In this document: one piece after another, positions 7,399-14,217 of the stretch
Position numbering within the stretch: position 1 is the stretch's first letter
Layout of the letters: the number at the start of each line of letters is the position of its first letter
Origin: an uncultured Clostridia bacterium
GTDB taxonomy: Bacteria > Bacillota > Clostridia > Christensenellales > Borkfalkiaceae
Reading direction: 5' to 3'
DNA length: 20,081 nucleotides
Assembly (NCBI GenBank): GCA_934271735.1
Contig: CAKQSB010000023.1
Coordinates: forward strand, 1 to 20,081
Translations under genes and position numbers: made by a program
The notes under the pieces: generated by a model
Told to the model about the DNA's origin: nothing
Seen by the model: only the letters and a program-made list of their open reading frames with translations
Databases searched by the model: none

Positions 7399-7524
7399 AA
7401 CGTTATCGTTATTAAAACTTGCCTTTTCCCTTCGGAGAAGGAGATTTTGCTCGCTTGCGGGCAAAAGACGGAAGAGAAGAGACTAAGTTTCGGCAAAAAA
7501 CGAGATGAAAACGGAGGAACAGAA

Positions 7525-7782
7525 ATGATACATTCGTTAAGCGGCGGCGTTCTGGACGGCGACGAATATCACACCCTTATAAAAGTCGAAATTGCGGGTG
7601 TGGATAAAGCCGGATATTACCTTTGCGACGATTTCCGCGTCGCCGAGGGCGACAGGGTTGTCGTCGAGCAAAGAGACGGTACTGCGGCGGAAGGAACGGT
7701 TATAAAAGTAATGAAAAACGTATCCGCGAAATGCTCGCCGCTTCCCGTAAAGAGAATGTGCAGAGCCGTTAAAAAATTATAA
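7525..7782 (+). CDS. Small protein of unknown function
   Basis: The 85-residue protein starts MIHSLSGGVLDGDEYHTL. A longer frame from 7447 exists, but GGAGGA (7513-7518) correctly spaced before the ATG at 7525 favours the shorter start. The sequence alternates in a beta-strand pattern (LIKVEIAGVDKAGYYLCDDF, then EGDRVVVEQRDG and EGTVIKVM), suggestive of a small SH3- or OB-like barrel. There is no signal peptide or membrane segment. Two cysteines (C60-type in SAKCSPLP and C in KRMCRAV) are present without a zinc-site spacing. I do not recognise the family. It stands alone between the terminator at 7366-7398 and a convergent gene pair, with no obvious promoter. Confidence 0.65.
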   Translation: MIHSLSGGVLDGDEYHTLIKVEIAGVDKAGYYLCDDFRVAEGDRVVVEQRDGTAAEGTVIKVMKNVSAKCSPLPVKRMCRAVKKL

Positions 7783-7895
7783 ACATTATTATATAATATA
7801 TAGACTTTTATCTGACCGCATATATAGCCGCAGCCGGTTTATATGTGTAAAATTTAAAGTTTTTTCAATCGGAAAATATAAACGGGCAAAAAGAA

Positions 7896-7927
7896 AAACG
7901 GGCGCTAATCGATTTATAGCCCCGTTT
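7896..7927 (-). terminator. Terminator after the antiporter / zinc-ribbon pair
   Basis: AAACGGG and GCTA (7896-7907) pair with TAGCCCCGTTT (7917-7927), leaving one bulged base. On the minus strand the stem is followed by TTTTTCTTTTT. It lies about 35 bases after the zinc-ribbon stop codon. Confidence 0.7.
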
Positions 7928-7959
7928 GTTGAGTTTGATGCAGTTTTTTGCCGTCTGTT

Positions 7960-8442
7960 TCAGCTTAGTTTCGTTCCGCAGTTCGGGCAGAATTTATCGT
8001 CCGCGTCTACGGTGTTTCCGCACGTCGGGCAAATCTTATCGAGTGCCGCTCCGCATTCCGGGCAGAACTTGTTTTTATCGGGATTTTCCGCCCCGCAATT
8101 CGGGCATTTTTTTGTTTTTTCGTCCGAAGTTTTTTCTCCCGAAACGACCTTTTTCACCGTCGGACCTACTTCTTCTATCGCTTCGTTTATTACGGGTACG
8201 CTCTCGTTTTTGGAGTAGCGCATAATCTCGCGTTTGTATGCGAACGAAAGCATCGAAGCTCCTATGCCTATCATCGGAAATCCGGGAAACACGAGGAAGA
8301 ACAGCTTCGGAAAATCGCCGGATCCGAAAGCCGAGAAAAAGCTTATAAGACCTATTGCGGAAAGCGTTATCCCCACGCCGAGGATGATAGAACCGATTAT
8401 TTTAAGTTTCTTTTTTGTTTCTTCGTGATTGTTGTTATCCAT
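7960..8442 (-). CDS. Membrane-anchored double zinc-ribbon protein
   Basis: The 160-residue protein begins with a charged stretch (1-13), followed by two likely membrane helices (about 14-38 and 46-68). A linker leads to two zinc ribbons at the C-terminus: CPNC (113-116) with CPEC (127-130), and CPTC (138-141) with CPNC (152-155). Both ribbons probably face the cytoplasm, given that the two helices form a hairpin (inference). Its ATG directly follows the TAA of the upstream antiporter gene (TAAATG), with AAAGGAG inside the end of that gene, so the two are translationally coupled. The coupling suggests a link to antiporter function, but zinc-ribbon membrane proteins like this are common and uncharacterised. 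Confidence 0.85.
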   Translation of the reverse strand: MDNNNHEETKKKLKIIGSIILGVGITLSAIGLISFFSAFGSGDFPKLFFLVFPGFPMIGIGASMLSFAYKREIMRYSKNESVPVINEAIEEVGPTVKKVVSGEKTSDEKTKKCPNCGAENPDKNKFCPECGAALDKICPTCGNTVDADDKFCPNCGTKLS

Positions 8443-9753
8443 TTACGCTCCTTTATTTTCGGAAGTGATTTCGGGCGAGGGCAGAACCGAAGGGGCTTGT
8501 TCGCCGTTATCCGTTCCCGTCATTTTATCCTTGAAAAGAAGTTTTAAAAGTATCGGGCAGAGTATCGAAGAAATTACGATAAGCATAATCGTCGCGACGA
8601 GCGGATCGAGCCTTCCGGGCGTTCCTTCCGCCATCATGAGCGCGCTGCCCGAGGAATAAACCGCCAAAGCGACTTCGCCTCTCGCTATCATTCCGCAGCC
8701 TATCGTCGCACATTCTTTCGTTTTGAATCCGAACGGTTTCGCCATGACTCCGCAACCGATGATCTTGCCGATGATGCCGAGCGCAACGAATGTAAGTCCG
8801 AACAAAAGATACGACCAGGAAAGCCCGCTGAAATTTGCCGAAATACCTATGTAAGAGAAGAAAATCGGCGAGAAGATCATATATCCGCTCACGACAACCT
8901 TTCTGTCCACGAATTGAGTATCTTCCAAGCCGCTCAGCATAATTCCCGCCATATACGCACCCGTTATTGCGGCAATATCGAAAAACTTTTCGGCGCAGAA
9001 CGCGAACAAAAAGCACATTCCGAAAGCGTATATGCTTGTTCTTCTTTTATGCGGGAATTTGTGTTCTTCCCATTTGAAGTATATTCTGAGAAGAATTCCG
9101 AGACCGACGGAAAACGCGAAAAATCCGACGGCTTTTAAAAGCGTTATCCATATTCCCGAGAAATCGCCGCCTTTAAGACTTGTTACGATGCTGAGCGCGA
9201 TTATGCCGATAACGTCGTCGATAACCGCCGCGCTCACGACCGTCTGCCCGACTTTTGTGTTGAGTTTGCCTATTTCTTTAAGCGTTTCGACGGTAATTCC
9301 CACGCTCGTCGCGGCGAGAATCGTTCCCACGAAAATCGCGTTTAAGAGTTTATCGTGCGAGTAGTTGCCGAATCCGTTCATAAAAAGAAGCGCGCCGACA
9401 GTTCCCAGAGCCATCGGAACGAGAACACCCATAAGCGCGATGCATGTCGCCGCGAATCCGCTGTGTTTAAGCTCGTTAAGGTCGGTTTCCAGCCCGCTCG
9501 AAAAAAGTATGAGAACCACGCCCACCTGACTGAACGCGTTTAAAACACCCATTTCTTTGGCGGATGGTTTCATAAAAATCGTGCTTAAAATTATGTTGTC
9601 GCCATCGTTGAATCTGCCGAGCAATCCTATGATAACGCCCGCGATGACCATTCCCGCAACCTGCGGGAGTCCGAGTTTTCTCGCGAGAAGTCCGAAACTC
9701 TTCGCGAAAATAAGTATTACCGCAAGGTAATAAAAAATATTTACTATATCCAT
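8443..9753 (-). CDS. Cation/proton antiporter, CPA2 family
   Basis: This is an integral membrane protein of 436 residues with about 12 hydrophobic segments, of the Na+/H+ or K+/H+ exchanger type. It begins MDIVNIFYYLAVILIFAKSF. It then shows LPQVAGMVIAGVIIGLLG, the helix LILFSSGLETDL, and the conserved acidic pair SAAVIDDVIGI (D179, D180) in the ion-binding helix. ARGEVALAVYSSG lies in the last third. It lacks the TrkA-N domain found in KefB/KefC. The ATG has only a weak AGGAC upstream, yet the N-terminal helix matches family members. The substrate cation cannot be told from sequence. Potassium uptake genes occur 6 kb away in the window, so roles in cation balance may be related (inference). 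Confidence 0.92.
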   Translation of the reverse strand: MDIVNIFYYLAVILIFAKSFGLLARKLGLPQVAGMVIAGVIIGLLGRFNDGDNIILSTIFMKPSAKEMGVLNAFSQVGVVLILFSSGLETDLNELKHSGFAATCIALMGVLVPMALGTVGALLFMNGFGNYSHDKLLNAIFVGTILAATSVGITVETLKEIGKLNTKVGQTVVSAAVIDDVIGIIALSIVTSLKGGDFSGIWITLLKAVGFFAFSVGLGILLRIYFKWEEHKFPHKRRTSIYAFGMCFLFAFCAEKFFDIAAITGAYMAGIMLSGLEDTQFVDRKVVVSGYMIFSPIFFSYIGISANFSGLSWSYLLFGLTFVALGIIGKIIGCGVMAKPFGFKTKECATIGCGMIARGEVALAVYSSGSALMMAEGTPGRLDPLVATIMLIVISSILCPILLKLLFKDKMTGTDNGEQAPSVLPSPEITSENKGA

Positions 9754-9804
9754 TGTTCTTCGTTTGTCCTGTACGTTTATATATTATCTGTTCAACGGAA
9801 ATTG

Positions 9805-9833
9805 ATTATACTCCCGAACGGGATAAATGTCAA
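9805..9833 (-). promoter_or_regulatory. Promoter of the antiporter operon with a palindrome in its spacer
   Basis: On the minus strand, TTGACA (9833-9828) and TATAAT (9810-9805) are 17 bases apart, a near-consensus promoter 52 bases before the start codon. The spacer holds the 12-base palindrome TCCCGTTCGGGA (9812-9823), a possible repressor site. Confidence 0.75.
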
Positions 9834-9969
9834 CATAAAAACCGATTAAATTTTCAAATCGACGCGAAAAAATTTTTTGTCTGCCCCGCCGCTTTGCGTT
9901 CTGTCGACGGTCTTGCGAAAAAAAGTGCGAAAAAAGGTAAATTTTTTTAATTTTTTCACCCTTTATCGC
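9834..9969. other. Gene-free A/T-rich gap between divergent promoters
   Basis: The 337-base gap 9754-10090 holds the antiporter promoter on the left and the promoter of the 10091 gene on the right. The middle part is A/T-rich with poly-A and poly-T runs. I see no gene, RNA or clear repeat in it. Confidence 0.6.
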
Positions 9970-9998
9970 TTGAAAAAAAAACAAACGTAGTATATAAT
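9970..9998 (+). promoter_or_regulatory. Promoter of the 10091 gene
   Basis: TTGAAA (9970-9975) and TATAAT (9993-9998) are 17 bases apart. The start codon lies 93 bases downstream, leaving a leader of roughly 85 bases. Confidence 0.7.
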
Positions 9999-10090
9999 AG
10001 AATATATAATAATATAAGCGTGGGTCGGCACGGTTTTTAAAGGATTTTAAAATCGCTTCGCCGCTTGCGCGAGCGTGAAGAGGTGCGTTT

Positions 10091-10822
10091 ATGAGAACAT
10101 ATTCGGGCAGATACGTCAACGACGAAGCAATCAGAGCCAACGGCTTTGCGGCATCCGTTAAAGAAGACGGATTCCTCGTTACGGAAGAGTTGCTTGCTCT
10201 TGCCGAAAGAGACGAGAAGAAATATTACCCGACCGAGGCGGGCAAAGATATCGCCCCGGAAAAGGAAGCCGCGGCTAAAGAGACGGCGGCAACCGTCGCG
10301 CCCTCGTTCGACGGAGGGGAGGAATTCGCGTTTTCGGACGAAGCTCCCAAATACATACCTTCGCCTACGTTCGCTCAGAAGATGCTCCGCGCGGACGAAA
10401 TCATTCAGGACAGATACGACGAACTTAAAAACTACGCTTTGCGTTTCAAAAAGCTCAAAACGAGAATTTCCAAGAAGTTCGACAGTATCAATCAGGGCAG
10501 ACTTCAGTTCGTCAAGCTTTCCGTTGCGGGTAAAACTTTGAAACTTTACCTCAATATGGATATCGCGACGACCGACCCGAAGTTCCATTGCAAGGATATG
10601 AGCGATAAGAAGACGTACGTAACAGTCCCCGTTCTTCTTCGTATCAAATCGGGACGCGCTATGAGATACGCTAAAATTCTTATCGATCAGTGCGCCGCTC
10701 AGCACGGACTTAAAGAAAATCCGAAGTTTATGGAAGTGGACGCGATCGGTATGATCGAACAATTCTTATACGGCGGCGGAGAGGACGTTTCCGAGGAGAC
10801 CGAAGCTTCCTCGGAGGAATAA
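10091..10822 (+). CDS. Uncharacterised acidic protein
   Basis: The 243-residue soluble protein shows no signal peptide. Residues 1-50 are charged and may be helical (TEELLALAERDEKKYYP). Residues 51-88 are Ala/Glu-rich and probably disordered. From about 92 to 225 there is a compact domain with SPTFAQKMLRADEIIQDRYD, ELKNYALRFKKLKTRISKKF, NQGRLQFVKLSVAGKTLKLY and KSGRAMRYAKILID. From memory, this domain resembles an unnamed one found in one or more copies in larger Clostridia and Bacilli proteins; I cannot confirm that here. The tail is acidic. GAGGTG (10079-10084) precedes the ATG. It has its own promoter and no functional neighbours, so I give no function. Confidence 0.85.
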   Translation: MRTYSGRYVNDEAIRANGFAASVKEDGFLVTEELLALAERDEKKYYPTEAGKDIAPEKEAAAKETAATVAPSFDGGEEFAFSDEAPKYIPSPTFAQKMLRADEIIQDRYDELKNYALRFKKLKTRISKKFDSINQGRLQFVKLSVAGKTLKLYLNMDIATTDPKFHCKDMSDKKTYVTVPVLLRIKSGRAMRYAKILIDQCAAQHGLKENPKFMEVDAIGMIEQFLYGGGEDVSEETEASSEE

Positions 10823-10929
10823 GCCGAAGATAATCCCGCGGGGAAACGGTCGGGATAAAGGCAAAAAGCTTTTAAATGCGGCGAAAAGCAATTTAACCCG
10901 ATAAAAATCAAAAAAACCGTAAAAAACAG

Positions 10930-10958
10930 TTGACAAAGTTTTTAAGGTATAGTAAAAT
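10930..10958 (+). promoter_or_regulatory. Promoter of rpmG-secE-nusG
   Basis: TTGACA (10930-10935) and TAAAAT (10953-10958) are 17 bases apart. Transcription would start near 10965, inside the inverted repeat at 10962-10987. Confidence 0.7.
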
Positions 10959-10961
10959 AAA

Positions 10962-10987
10962 TTAGCACTCCGCATAAGGGGTGTTAA
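10962..10987. promoter_or_regulatory. CIRCE-like inverted repeat at the rpmG promoter
   Basis: TTAGCACTC (10962-10970) equals the left arm of the CIRCE element bound by HrcA. The right arm GGGTGTTAA (10979-10987) matches GAGTGCTAA at 7 of 9 positions. The spacer is 8 bases instead of 9. It begins 4 bases after the -10 box. As RNA it would be a hairpin followed by six T, so an attenuator-like terminator is the alternative reading. Confidence 0.45.
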
Positions 10988-11008
10988 TTTTTTGAGAAGG
11001 CGAAAGAT

Positions 11009-11170
11009 ATGGCAAAAGGAAGTAGAACCAGAATAACCTTGGCTTGCACCGAATGTAAGCAGAGAAATTACGACGATTATAAGAATAAGAAGAACGATCC
11101 GGACAGAATCGAGCTTAATAAATATTGCCCGTTCTGCAAGAAACACACCGTTCATAAAGAGACGAAGTAA
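11009..11170 (+). CDS. rpmG: Ribosomal protein L33
   Basis: Translating from ATG gives the 53-residue protein MAKGSRTRITLACTECKQRN and onward, ending HTVHKETK. The two cysteine pairs CTEC (13-16) and CPFC (40-43) form the zinc site of the zinc-containing L33 form. It belongs to the large ribosomal subunit near the E site. GAAGG (10996-11000) precedes the start. It heads the rpmG-secE-nusG cluster, as is common in Firmicutes. The tRNA-Trp gene often found between rpmG and secE is absent here. Confidence 0.96.
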   Translation: MAKGSRTRITLACTECKQRNYDDYKNKKNDPDRIELNKYCPFCKKHTVHKETK

Positions 11171-11275
11171 TATCGGCGATGCCGACTTTCTTCAACGCGC
11201 CGGAAAAGTCCTTGCGCGTGCGTTTTCGTATAATGAAAACGAGCAGGTCGTTTTTGACAGGAGGTAGTCAAGAAA

Positions 11276-11587
11276 ATGGATAAGAACAATCAATCCGCGG
11301 TCGCGAAGACCGATAAAAAGGATCAGAAGAAAAACCCCAACAAAAAACCGAATATATTCGTGCGTTTGGGCGGAAAGATAAAATCGCTTGTATCCGAGCT
11401 TAAAAAGGTTACCTGGCCGACGTTCCCGACTGTTCTCAAACAGCTCGGCTGCGTTCTCGTGACCGTCGTTATTATGCTCGTTTTAATACTCGTTATCGAT
11501 TTCGGTCTTCAACAGCTTCTCACACTTATAAAAGGTGGCGCAAAGAGCAGCGCGGAACTTGTTTCGCTCATTAAAGGAGTGCTTTAA
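11276..11587 (+). CDS. secE: Preprotein translocase subunit SecE
   Basis: SecE clamps SecY in the protein-conducting channel of the plasma membrane. The 103-residue protein has a Lys/Asn-rich N-terminus (1-30), the amphipathic helix with the family signature SELKKVTWPTFPTVLKQ (about 40-56), and a single membrane helix GCVLVTVVIMLVLILVIDFG (58-77). AGGAGGT (11259-11265) lies 10 bases before the ATG. The stop is 2 bases before nusG, so the two are co-transcribed and probably coupled. Confidence 0.95.
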   Translation: MDKNNQSAVAKTDKKDQKKNPNKKPNIFVRLGGKIKSLVSELKKVTWPTFPTVLKQLGCVLVTVVIMLVLILVIDFGLQQLLTLIKGGAKSSAELVSLIKGVL

Positions 11588-11589
11588 CA

Positions 11590-12135
11590 ATGGCAAATCC
11601 CGAAGCGGCGAACTGGTACGTTATTCACACGTACTCGGGCTATGAAGCGCTCGTAAAAGACACGATCGAGAAACTCATAGAGAACAACAATCTTGCCGAC
11701 ACGATACTCGATATAAAAATCCCCACCGAGGAAACCATAGAGGAAAAAGCCAACGGAAAGAAGAAAATCGTTCAGAGAAAGATTTTGCCGTGCTATGTTT
11801 TCGTCAAAATGGTATATTCCAACGATATGTGGTATCTTCTCACCAACACGAGAGGCGTTACGGGTTTTGTAGGACCGCAAGGTAAAGCCGTTCCGCTCAC
11901 CGAAGAGGAGATAAAGAAAATGCGCCTTGAAGACAAAGTCGAGCATTTCGATTTTGCCGAGGGGGACAGCGTGCGTATCGTATCCGGACCTTTGGATTCG
12001 TTTATCGGTGTTATCGAGTCTTTGGATATCGAAAATCAGAAAGCGAAAGTCAAAGTTTCGATGTTCGGAAGAGATACCGAAGTCGAGCTCGATTTCGTTC
12101 AGCTCGATAAACTCGGAGTTATCGATACGTTATAA
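11590..12135 (+). CDS. nusG: Transcription termination/antitermination factor NusG
   Basis: NusG binds the clamp of RNA polymerase and modulates pausing, termination and coupling to ribosomes. The 181-residue protein has the NGN domain (about 8-105), with WYVIHTYSGYE near its start and the conserved LPCYVFVKM and TRGVTGFVG. A KOW domain follows at 124-180 (EGDSVRIVSGPLDSFIGVIE, then VSMFGRDTEVELDFVQLDKL). AAAGGAG at the end of secE serves as its ribosome binding site. The length is normal. Confidence 0.97.
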   Translation: MANPEAANWYVIHTYSGYEALVKDTIEKLIENNNLADTILDIKIPTEETIEEKANGKKKIVQRKILPCYVFVKMVYSNDMWYLLTNTRGVTGFVGPQGKAVPLTEEEIKKMRLEDKVEHFDFAEGDSVRIVSGPLDSFIGVIESLDIENQKAKVKVSMFGRDTEVELDFVQLDKLGVIDTL

Positions 12136-12214
12136 ATCGACAATACAGATCATAAACCGCGTTGTAATATCGCACGTTAAACGTTGCGAAAACTGCGCGT
12201 TATATAAATATGTT

Positions 12215-12238
12215 TAAAACGGGCTTCGTTCCGTTTTA
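12215..12238 (+). terminator. Hairpin between nusG and rplK, possible weak terminator
   Basis: TAAAACGG pairs perfectly with CCGTTTTA around GCTTCGTT, followed by TATAAA rather than a clean T-run. Only a few bases separate it from the L1-binding hairpin of rplK, and I see no convincing promoter between them. It may be a partial terminator or part of the rplK leader. Confidence 0.45.
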
Positions 12239-12244
12239 TATAAA

Positions 12245-12295
12245 GTGGGAGAAACGCTAAAATCTATTTAACATCGGCGTTCTCGTTATTACCAC
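12245..12295 (+). promoter_or_regulatory. L1-binding autoregulatory hairpin before rplK
   Basis: GTGGGAGA (12245-12252) and TCTCGTTATTACCAC (12281-12295) form a stem with the asymmetric internal loop typical of the L1 site of 23S rRNA and its mRNA mimics. An extra upper helix ACGC/GCGT is present. Free L1 is expected to bind and repress translation of the L11-L1 genes. The same flanks recur before rplA. Confidence 0.75.
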
Positions 12296-12313
12296 GTTTT
12301 ATGGAGGAGTAAT

Positions 12314-12739
12314 ATGGCTAAAAAAGTTACTGCAATCGTAAAATTGCAATTACAAGCCGGAAAAGCTACACCGGGACCCCCGGTAGGTTCGACTCTTGGT
12401 CCTTACGGAATCAACATTCCGGGATTCACCAAGGAATTCAACGCGAAAACCGCAAACGAAGTCGGTTTGATTATTCCCGTAGTAATCACTATTTATCAGG
12501 ATCGTTCGTTTACGTTTATTCTCAAGACCCCGCCGGCACCCGTTCTTATCAAGAAAGCCTGCGGAATCGAAACGGCAAGCGCGAAGCCCAACAAGGATAA
12601 AGTCGCTAAGCTGACCAAAGCTCAGGTCGAAGAGATTGCTAAGACGAAGATGCCCGATCTCAACGCCGCTTCTTTAGAGGCTGCAATGAGTATGATCAAA
12701 GGTACTGCTCGTAGTATGGGCATAACCGTAGAGGAATAA
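12314..12739 (+). CDS. rplK: Ribosomal protein L11
   Basis: The 141-residue protein builds the GTPase-associated centre of the large subunit. The N-terminal domain carries KLQLQAGKATPGPPVGSTLG (10-29) and GPYGINIPGFTKEFNAKT. The C-terminal RNA-binding domain includes KTPPAPVLIKKACGIE and ends in GTARSMGITVEE. TGGAGGAG (12302-12309) precedes the ATG. It forms a pair with rplA 56 bases downstream; each gene is preceded by an L1-binding hairpin. Confidence 0.98.
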   Translation: MAKKVTAIVKLQLQAGKATPGPPVGSTLGPYGINIPGFTKEFNAKTANEVGLIIPVVITIYQDRSFTFILKTPPAPVLIKKACGIETASAKPNKDKVAKLTKAQVEEIAKTKMPDLNAASLEAAMSMIKGTARSMGITVEE

Positions 12740-12747
12740 AAACAGAC

Positions 12748-12777
12748 GTGGGAGAGAGTAAATCTCGTTATAACCAC
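12748..12777 (+). promoter_or_regulatory. L1-binding autoregulatory hairpin before rplA
   Basis: GTGGGAGA (12748-12755) and TCTCGTTATAACCAC (12763-12777) repeat the flanks of the site before rplK, with a short apical loop. The AAGGAGG of rplA (12778-12784) directly abuts the hairpin, so bound L1 could block ribosome access. Confidence 0.8.
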
Positions 12778-12795
12778 AAGGAGGATTCTTAAATA

Positions 12796-13485
12796 ATGAA
12801 ACACGGAAAGAAATATACCGAAAGCGCGAAACAGTACGATCGCGCTAAACAATACGACGCACCCGAGGCAATCGAGCTTGTTTTAAACAACGCCAAAGCT
12901 AAATTCGACGAAACCGTCGAACTTCACGTAAGACTCGGCGTTGATCCCAAGCAGGCAGATCAGCAGGTCAGAGGCGTTTTAGTCCTTCCTCACGGAACGG
13001 GTAAAACCGTCAGAGTTCTTGTTCTTGCGAAAGGCGAAAAGGCAGACGCGGCTACCGCTGCCGGAGCAGATTACGTCGGCGCAGAAGAACTTGTCGCTAA
13101 AATCCAGAAAGAGAACTGGTTCGAATTCGATACCGTCATCACGACTCCCGATATGATGGGCGTTGTAGGTAGAATCGGTAAGTTGTTAGGACCTAAAGGA
13201 CTTATGCCCAACCCGAAGAGCGGAACGGTAACGATGGACGTAGCTAAAGCTATCGCCGACGTTAAAGCAGGTAAGGTCGAGTACAGACTTGACAAACAGG
13301 CTATCATTCACTGCGCTATCGGTAAGAAGAGCTTCGGAAAGGATAAGCTTGTCGAGAACTACAACGCGCTTGCGGAAGCTATCGTTAAAGCTAAGCCCGC
13401 AGCAGCAAAGGGACAGTACATCAAGAGCGTTACGCTCACCAGCACTATGGGTCCCGGCGTAAAAGTTGTTCCCAAGAACGTATAA
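12796..13485 (+). CDS. rplA: Ribosomal protein L1
   Basis: L1 forms the mobile stalk at the E site and represses its own mRNA. The 229-residue protein has the expected length. It shows HGKKYTESAKQYD near its start, ELHVRLGVDPKQADQQVRG (48-66), LPHGTGKTVRVLV, GRIGKLLGPKGLMPNPKSGT and a C-terminal TLTSTMGPGVKV. AAGGAGG (12778-12784) sets the ATG. It is the last gene before a new promoter at 13490. Confidence 0.98.
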   Translation: MKHGKKYTESAKQYDRAKQYDAPEAIELVLNNAKAKFDETVELHVRLGVDPKQADQQVRGVLVLPHGTGKTVRVLVLAKGEKADAATAAGADYVGAEELVAKIQKENWFEFDTVITTPDMMGVVGRIGKLLGPKGLMPNPKSGTVTMDVAKAIADVKAGKVEYRLDKQAIIHCAIGKKSFGKDKLVENYNALAEAIVKAKPAAAKGQYIKSVTLTSTMGPGVKVVPKNV

Positions 13486-13489
13486 TCGT

Positions 13490-13518
13490 TTGACAAGTCC
13501 GCTTTTTAGTGGTATAAT
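13490..13518 (+). promoter_or_regulatory. Promoter of rplJ-rplL
   Basis: Consensus TTGACA (13490-13495) and TATAAT (13513-13518) are 17 bases apart, starting 4 bases after the rplA stop. Confidence 0.88.
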
Positions 13519-13533
13519 TTAAACAGTTAAATA

Positions 13534-13588
13534 ACCGAAGACAGCCGGTCATAAAGCACAGCTACTCTGTGCTACCCGCCGAGGTACG
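13534..13588 (+). ncRNA. Ribosomal protein L10 leader
   Basis: The leader carries the conserved kink-turn region CCGAAGACAGCCGG (13534-13547) and CCCGCCGAGGTACG (13575-13588). An inner perfect hairpin AGCACAG/CTGTGCT (13555-13573) lies between them. In this RNA family the L10(L12)4 complex binds the leader and favours the downstream terminator, repressing rplJ-rplL. Confidence 0.9.
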
Positions 13589-13609
13589 ATAAACGAGGAA
13601 TGATATTTT

Positions 13610-13649
13610 CAGCCCCCGACCGTATTTTCGCGCGGTCGGGGGCTGTTTT
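13610..13649 (+). terminator. Attenuator terminator of the L10 leader
   Basis: A perfect 13-base-pair stem (13610-13622 with 13633-13645, core AGCCCCCGACCG) is followed by TTTT. It lies between the L10-binding region and rplJ, the position used for regulated termination. Confidence 0.9.
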
Positions 13650-13676
13650 CATCAATCAAAACGGAGGTATATAAAG

Positions 13677-14174
13677 TTGTCAGCAAACAAAGAGGCAAAA
13701 AAGCAAATTGTAGAAGACATCAAGGCGAAGATTCAGTCCAGCAAATCGATAATTCTTATCGACTACAAGGGCTTGACCGTTGCCGAAGATACCGCATTCC
13801 GTTCTAAAATGAGAGCGTCGAACACCGAATACAAGGTTTTGAAAAACACCTTGCTTAAAAAGGCGTTCAACGAACTCGATATCACCGCTTTTGACAGCGA
13901 TCTTAACGGTCCTACGGCAGTAGCTTTCGGACACGACGAGACCGCGGCTGCAAAAGTTGCTTGCGATATGTGCAAAGACACTAACGACAAGATTTCGGTG
14001 AAGAGCGGTTATGTCGACGGCGCTTATGTCGACGTTAAAGCGGTTAAAGAACTCGCTTCGATTCCTTCCAAAGAGGTTCTCGTTGCAAAACTTGCCGGCG
14101 CATTGTCCGGTATCGTACGCGGCTTAGCGGTAGCTCTTAACGCAGTCGCCGAAAAGAAAGAGCAGAACGCTTAA
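13677..14174 (+). CDS. rplJ: Ribosomal protein L10
   Basis: L10 anchors dimers of L7/L12 on the large-subunit stalk. The 165-residue protein has the N-terminal rRNA-binding part (KQIVEDIKAKIQSSKSIILI, DYKGLTVAE, RASNTEYKVLKNTLLKKAF) and a C-terminal helix for L12 binding (LSGIVRGLAVALNAVAEKKE). The start is TTG, fixed by GGAGGT (13663-13668). Expression is expected to be controlled by the leader and attenuator just upstream. Confidence 0.98.
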   Translation: MSANKEAKKQIVEDIKAKIQSSKSIILIDYKGLTVAEDTAFRSKMRASNTEYKVLKNTLLKKAFNELDITAFDSDLNGPTAVAFGHDETAAAKVACDMCKDTNDKISVKSGYVDGAYVDVKAVKELASIPSKEVLVAKLAGALSGIVRGLAVALNAVAEKKEQNA

Positions 14175-14217
14175 TTTTTAAGAGCGAAAAAAATAATTTA
14201 AAGAGAGGAATATTAAA

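Noticed and set aside
7447..7524. N-terminal extension of the small 7525 gene
   Set aside because: The extension is very charged and has no ribosome binding site, while GGAGGA is properly placed before the ATG at 7525.
11204..11234. Extra promoter before secE (TATAAT at 11229)
   Set aside because: No acceptable -35 lies 16-18 bases upstream, and the bases form the loop of a small hairpin.
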